DNA of 64,000 nucleotides from Pleurocapsa minor GSE-CHR-MK 17-07R (lineage in GTDB: Bacteria > Chloroflexota > Anaerolineae > Aggregatilineales > Phototrophicaceae), in assembly GCA_019359125.1 (NCBI GenBank), contig JAHHHY010000011.1, forward strand, positions 124,001 to 188,000, given 5' to 3'. A model generated the notes under the pieces. That model made no database searches, was not told the DNA's origin, and worked only from the letters and a program-made list of their open reading frames with translations. Positions 60,246 through 64,000 of this stretch are shown one piece after another; within the stretch, counting starts at the first letter, position 1; every line of letters begins with the position of its first letter. The translations under genes were made by a program, and so were the position numbers.

Positions 60246-62033
60246 TCACAATAAAGCTTCAGCCAATACACGCTCAAACATACGGCACACCTCACGCCAT
60301 GAGGTGTCCGCTGTGATCTGATGCAAGGCGACGCGCTGCGCGCCGACACGGGCATTCAGCTCGTGGGCCAGCGCCGACAGCCGCCGCAGGTCAATACTAT
60401 CACCGAGGGGTTGGTCTATACCAATGTCCAACTGATGCCAGCGCGGGCTGCCGGGCGTGATAATGCCGCGGGCCAGCAGCAGCTGCGTCGGCACAAAGGC
60501 CGGATGCCCGATCGGCACATCGGTCGCCCAGAATATGGGGCATCCGCGCCGGACCAGCCGCGCCTGCAAGCGCCACGTCTGCCACGGGTCGGCAGCGGCC
60601 TGCGCGGGCGTCAGCCCTTCCAGCAGGCAGAAGGTCGCCAGGGTGCCGGCCGCCTCGCCAATCGCCCATTCGATCGGATGCAGGCGATACGCGCCGTTGG
60701 TCAGGTGCGTCGTGCCGATATTCTTGCAGGCCGCCAGTAAATTTCCGCCGCGCTCAGGGATCAGCGCGCCCAGCGGAATCTGAAACGGGCGCGTGGGCGC
60801 GTACATGCTGGTCGTCGGGCTGCCCACGCACGGGTGCAGGTCCATCGCATACCAGCCGATGCCGATGCTGTCGGGCATGTGGCGCGCGCGCGCCCCGGTG
60901 TTAAATTCGGCCGTGATGTCGCTCTCGACGATGCGCGTCATGGGGACGATGCGGCGCGATTCGCGGATATAGGGCATCTGCGCGAGGCCGTCATCGGTGC
61001 CCATCACATCTGGCCGCAGCTTGAATTCCGGATAGCCGGTGCCGCCGTCGTCGCGCGGGCATTCGGTTTGCAGCCAGTGCAGAAAGCCGAGCGACAGGCG
61101 TTTGGCCTCGTCCAGGTAACGGGCGCGGTCTTCAGGCGAGGCGGTCAGCAGGTCGCCGCCGTGATAATCGTTGCTGATCCAGTTGATGAGCGCGATATCG
61201 CGCCCGCCCAGCAGCGTCCCGTCATGCAGGCGGCGATATGACCAGAAGGGCAGGTTGCCCGACGCGCTGTGCGCAAACATGCGGTAGACGACCGGCTGGC
61301 CGTCGCGACCGATGGGCGAGAGCGTATACGGCTGGCCATCGCGGAAGGCCTCGTAGCCGTCCGGTTTCGCGATAACATGCGACTCGCCGGGGCAGTACTC
61401 CACGGCAAAGCAGTAGGTGAATCCCTGCGCCTGTTCCGGATGCGCTGCCTCCAATGCGTGCGGCTCGCCTGTGTCCGCGCGCGACTCGGCCCCGGTGACA
61501 AACGGCGTCCCGGTCAGCGGCAGCAGCTCGCCGGTTTCGGTCGCGTCGAGGAAGATGCGCGCGTTCACGCGGACGCGTTCGCCGGCAGCATCTTCGAGGA
61601 TGACGGCACGCACCTGGTCGCCGTCGCTTTCCGCCGAGACTGGCCGCCAGCCGATCAGCCTGCGGGCGCGCGTTTCGGCCAGCAGCCCGACCGCCCGTTC
61701 AGGCAGAAAACACAGGCGGCTCACCCAGCCGTTGCCGGGGTTCAGCGGTATGTTCGGCCCCAGCACGCTCTCGGCCATCACCTCTGGCGCGTGTTCGCGC
61801 TGGCGATAGGTCTCGCGGATGCTCTGGCGCAGCGCCAGATAATGCCGTGTCGCGCCAAAAAACTCGATATAGGCGTGCTCGTCGGGCGCGGAGACGCCCT
61901 GGGATGTGAGCTGTCCGCCGACCCAGCGCGCTTCTTCCGTGAGCACGGCATTCAGCGCCGAGGCCGGTTCTTCAGCCGCGACGCCGCCCAGCCCCCCGCC
62001 GATGATGGCGATGTCTGCCTGCATCTCGCGCAT
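60246..62033 (-). CDS. FAD-dependent oxidoreductase (FAD_oxidored family)
   Basis: A 595-residue flavoprotein. The FAD motif is [20 protein letters not shown] and is followed by [20 protein letters not shown]. Further family elements are [39 protein letters not shown] and [20 protein letters not shown]. These proteins occur in sugar catabolic operons; the reaction is uncertain but probably oxidises a sugar or cyclitol. The helix after the glycine motif is about two residues shorter than usual and carries a Pro, which may be a small local deletion. Its ATG overlaps the DUF4127 stop (TAATG). A GGTCTATACC core lies within the 3' part of the gene. Confidence 0.82.
   Translation of the reverse strand: MREMQADIAIIGGGLGGVAAEEPASALNAVLTEEARWVGGQLTSQGVSAPDEHAYIEFFGATRHYLALRQSIRETYRQREHAPEVMAESVLGPNIPLNPGNGWVSRLCFLPERAVGLLAETRARRLIGWRPVSAESDGDQVRAVILEDAAGERVRVNARIFLDATETGELLPLTGTPFVTGAESRADTGEPHALEAAHPEQAQGFTYCFAVEYCPGESHVIAKPDGYEAFRDGQPYTLSPIGRDGQPVVYRMFAHSASGNLPFWSYRRLHDGTLLGGRDIALINWISNDYHGGDLLTASPEDRARYLDEAKRLSLGFLHWLQTECPRDDGGTGYPEFKLRPDVMGTDDGLAQMPYIRESRRIVPMTRIVESDITAEFNTGARARHMPDSIGIGWYAMDLHPCVGSPTTSMYAPTRPFQIPLGALIPERGGNLLAACKNIGTTHLTNGAYRLHPIEWAIGEAAGTLATFCLLEGLTPAQAAADPWQTWRLQARLVRRGCPIFWATDVPIGHPAFVPTQLLLARGIITPGSPRWHQLDIGIDQPLGDSIDLRRLSALAHELNARVGAQRVALHQITADTSWREVCRMFERVLAEALL
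60411..60424. promoter_or_regulatory. Intragenic copy of the GntR/UTRA operator core
   Basis: TTGGTCTATACCAA shares the 10-base core GGTCTATACC with the site at 59497-59512. It lies inside the end of the FAD oxidoreductase gene, 180 bases before NanE. It may act as a roadblock or a second binding site; it may also be chance. Confidence 0.4.
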
Positions 62034-63532
62034 TATGAGCCGTGCTCCAGGTCAAAATCGACTTCGAAGGTGCGGTTCCATGGCAGCGAGACGCGGGTGA
62101 TGCGCCAGCCCTCGGCCAGCGCGCCCAGTTGAGGCAGCAGCGCGGACAGATCGGCATGGATGTGGGCTATCGCCTCGGCCTGATTGTCTGGCGTGGTGTC
62201 GCGGCGGCCGGTTGTCGCCTCCAGCCAGTCACGCGTGCGCTGGCGCACCAGATGCTGATAGCCCCAGTCCTCGATGAAGCGATGCAGCAGGAAACGCGTC
62301 TGCGCTTTTTCGGCATCCGGACCGGCCACCAGCGACGACGCCACGCCCTGCGCCAGCGCCACGCCGATGGTATTGCCTGCCGTGTTCCACGCGCCATACG
62401 CGGCCAGACGGCGCAGGTCGGTCCCGGCCAGCAGATGCGCGATCAGGTCCGGGTCGCTCCCATTGGGGTAGGCCACGTCGCACACGATGACGCGCCGTCC
62501 GTCGGCCGCCCATGCGGCAATCTGCCCGGCAAACGCCTCCATGAAGGGGGCGCGGCGGGCGTGCTCAGACGCGAAATGTTCGGCTTCCGGGTCGTATTCC
62601 TGGCCGATGCCGGACGGCGGATTGACCGCGACGATGAAGTCCGCCTGCTCAATCTCGTCCACCACGCGGCCGCCCAGCGCACGAATCTGCCGCTCGACCG
62701 TGACCGCCACCGGGCTGTCCTCGTACGGGGCGATGCGCGCCCGGTCGGCGTCAATCGCGTAATGCACATAAAAGGTCGGCGTCGGACGGCCAGTCAGGGC
62801 GGCGCGCATCATCAGCACACAGCCCACTTCGTCCGCGCCGGGATACATCAGCAGGCGGTCCTCGCCCAGCCCCAGCCGGCCAACCCATGTGCGCAGCCAG
62901 GCTTTCTCCTGCGATCCCATGCCAAATTCGCTGGTGTCGTCGCTGCTGATGACGAGCAGGTCAAACAGCCCGCGTGATGCCATGTGCAGCAGGTTCAGAT
63001 TGACCATGTGGTTGCGCAGGCGGCGCGCTGTGAAGTCGTGCACGATGTCTGGCGGCAGCGCGGCACTCAGCGCGTCCAGTTCATCAGAAACGGGCTGTCC
63101 GGCCTGCTGGCGATGCATGAGCTGCGAATAGCGGTGCAGGCGTCGGCCGTGCTGCGCCCAGTATGCCGGCTCCTCGATGGCGTCGTTCGCATCGGGGATG
63201 CGCGTGATGACGTTGAAGGCAGTCGTGGGCAGGCGCGGCAGGCCTTCCAGGCGCGCCAGGCTGGACATCACGTCCAGCGGCGATGCATCGCTGATGCGCG
63301 AGGGAATCAGCCCGCCATAGGCAAACGACTCGACCGAGATGATGCGCTGGTCGGCCTGCCCCGACTGCCCGGCAAGCCAGTCGGTCAGGGCATCCTGGCG
63401 GGCGGGCTGGCGCAAATGGCTGAGCGCATTTGCCGGGGGCAGCGCCAGGTCAAGGCCGGCGATGTCGGCGACCATGCGCAGGTAGCGCGTGTTGACAGGG
63501 CGTTCGTCCAGCGGAATAACGGCTATTTTCAT
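62033..63532 (-). CDS. DUF4127 family protein
   Basis: A 499-residue protein with the DUF4127 hallmarks: MKIAVIPLDERPVNTRYLRM at the N-terminus, SVESFAYGGLIPSRISD, FDLLVISSDDTSEFGMGSQE, LMYPGADEVGCVLMMR and AAYGAWNTAGNTIGVALAQG. The order of Asp, Glu and His residues suggests a metal-dependent hydrolase, but no activity is established. Such genes are frequent in carbohydrate and amino-sugar operons. The start at 63532 overlaps the stop of the ROK gene (ATGA), and its own stop overlaps the FAD gene start. Confidence 0.88.
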   Translation of the reverse strand: MKIAVIPLDERPVNTRYLRMVADIAGLDLALPPANALSHLRQPARQDALTDWLAGQSGQADQRIISVESFAYGGLIPSRISDASPLDVMSSLARLEGLPRLPTTAFNVITRIPDANDAIEEPAYWAQHGRRLHRYSQLMHRQQAGQPVSDELDALSAALPPDIVHDFTARRLRNHMVNLNLLHMASRGLFDLLVISSDDTSEFGMGSQEKAWLRTWVGRLGLGEDRLLMYPGADEVGCVLMMRAALTGRPTPTFYVHYAIDADRARIAPYEDSPVAVTVERQIRALGGRVVDEIEQADFIVAVNPPSGIGQEYDPEAEHFASEHARRAPFMEAFAGQIAAWAADGRRVIVCDVAYPNGSDPDLIAHLLAGTDLRRLAAYGAWNTAGNTIGVALAQGVASSLVAGPDAEKAQTRFLLHRFIEDWGYQHLVRQRTRDWLEATTGRRDTTPDNQAEAIAHIHADLSALLPQLGALAEGWRITRVSLPWNRTFEVDFDLEHGS

Positions 63533-64000
63533 GCGATTCCTGCCTTGTGTGCGGCCAATACGCCCGCGCCGATCATGCCGGCACGCGGGCCCAGCGCCGC
63601 GCGAAGTATGTCCATATGCTGTGCGCCGCGCACGGGCACAGCACGTACCGAGGCGATAAACGGGTCCCACCAGCGCGGGCCAATTTCGGGCACGCCGCCG
63701 CCGATGACCACGGCTTCGGGGTCGAGCAGCGCGAACACCGGCGCCAGCACCTGTCCCAGGTCGTGGGCCGCTGCTGTAATCGCCTGGGCACAGGCCGCGT
63801 CTCCGGCCTCGGCGCGCGAGGCAATTTCCACCAGCGTGAGCGGGGCGTGGCGCGCATGCTGCCCGGAATAACGCCGCGCAATCGACGGCCCGGCATACAG
63901 CGTCTCGATGGTCTCGCCCGCGCCCGCGTACAGGTAACCGATCTCGCCAGCGCTGAAGTGCGGCCCGTGCCAGATGCGTCCGTCCTGCACCAATGCTCCG
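63529..64000 (-). CDS. ROK family sugar kinase, C-terminal part
   Basis: The frame is open to the window edge, so only the last 157 residues are visible. It has the ROK elements GALVQDGRIWHGPHFSAGEI (ending the sugar-binding GEIG) and VVIGGGVPEIGPRWWDPF near the C-terminus. The Cys-rich zinc motif CxCGxxGCxE that normally follows GEIGH is absent, and His after GEIG is Tyr. ROK proteins phosphorylate sugars such as ManNAc, GlcNAc or glucose, or act as repressors. Here, upstream of NanE, a ManNAc kinase is the simplest reading, but the missing motif calls for caution. Confidence 0.78.
   Translation of the reverse strand, partial: GALVQDGRIWHGPHFSAGEIGYLYAGAGETIETLYAGPSIARRYSGQHARHAPLTLVEIASRAEAGDAACAQAITAAAHDLGQVLAPVFALLDPEAVVIGGGVPEIGPRWWDPFIASVRAVPVRGAQHMDILRAALGPRAGMIGAGVLAAHKAGIA

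Noticed and set aside
1-64000. Contractile injection system, phage or transposase genes
   Set aside because: No sheath, tube, baseplate, spike, integrase, HUH or DDE protein was recognised in any frame. The delivery idea for the LQRxxGN proteins therefore rests on the motif alone.
1-64000. rRNA and tRNA genes
   Set aside because: No conserved rRNA segment or convincing cloverleaf with a TPsiC arm was noticed in the gaps. A covariance-model scan would be needed to exclude a tRNA.

Overview
The window is GC-rich, densely packed bacterial chromosome. It most resembles a Chloroflexota (Anaerolineae-like) genome. This rests on gene content: proteins built of repeated pre-peptidase-C-like beta modules, a LysW-dependent lysine/arginine carboxypeptidase, FemX-type peptidyl transferases, an F420/flavin LLM oxidoreductase, an ECF42 sigma factor with a DGPF partner, and many TPR proteins. 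No rRNA, tRNA, CRISPR array, transposase or phage gene was recognised. The taxonomic call is an inference from families, not from a marker gene.

Layout. 1-6 kb: a cut-off gene, a secreted protein of four repeated beta modules, agmatine deiminase and a membrane glycosyltransferase. 6-13 kb: a first LQRxxGN-motif protein, an AraC regulator, lysK, the ECF42/DGPF pair and a membrane protein. 13-17 kb: a low-GC methyltransferase and a second LQRxxGN protein with acidic tandem repeats. 17-22 kb: a leftward operon with two FemX genes. 22-27 kb: a receiver protein, KDPG aldolase and a C39-peptidase/TPR operon. 27-38 kb: CNNM transporter, orphan HisKA-like protein, DUF554, two sensor kinases, M24 peptidase, flavin monooxygenase and LLM oxidoreductase. 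38-51 kb: two paralogous loci, each an LQRxxGN protein with a papain/C39-like Cys-His-Asp domain followed by a small conserved partner gene. Between them lie a divergent P-type ATPase, a DUF89 phosphatase, a cytochrome c, a beta-helix protein and a MerR/TipA regulator. 51-64 kb: a protein tyrosine phosphatase, DUF4256, a GH4 galactosidase and a leftward amino-sugar operon (ROK kinase, DUF4127, FAD oxidoreductase, NanE, GntR/UTRA, sugar ABC transporter).

The most interesting system is the set of four proteins (6.1, 14.1, 38.8 and 49.1 kb) that share an N-terminal motif of the form LQRxxGNxAVxRxLQR but have unrelated C-termini. From memory this motif is frequent in front of DUF4157 and in proteins linked to extracellular contractile injection systems. 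No injection-system structural gene lies here. Two of the four share a cysteine-protease-like domain with an intact-looking triad, and each is followed within 2-12 bases by a homologous small protein. That is the layout of an effector with its immunity protein or chaperone.

The intergenic regions carry a second system: REP/BIME-like hairpins with a GTAG foot, arranged as convergent pairs and amplified into tandem arrays at 38.2, 43.7 and 54.7 kb. The stems vary between copies with compensating changes.
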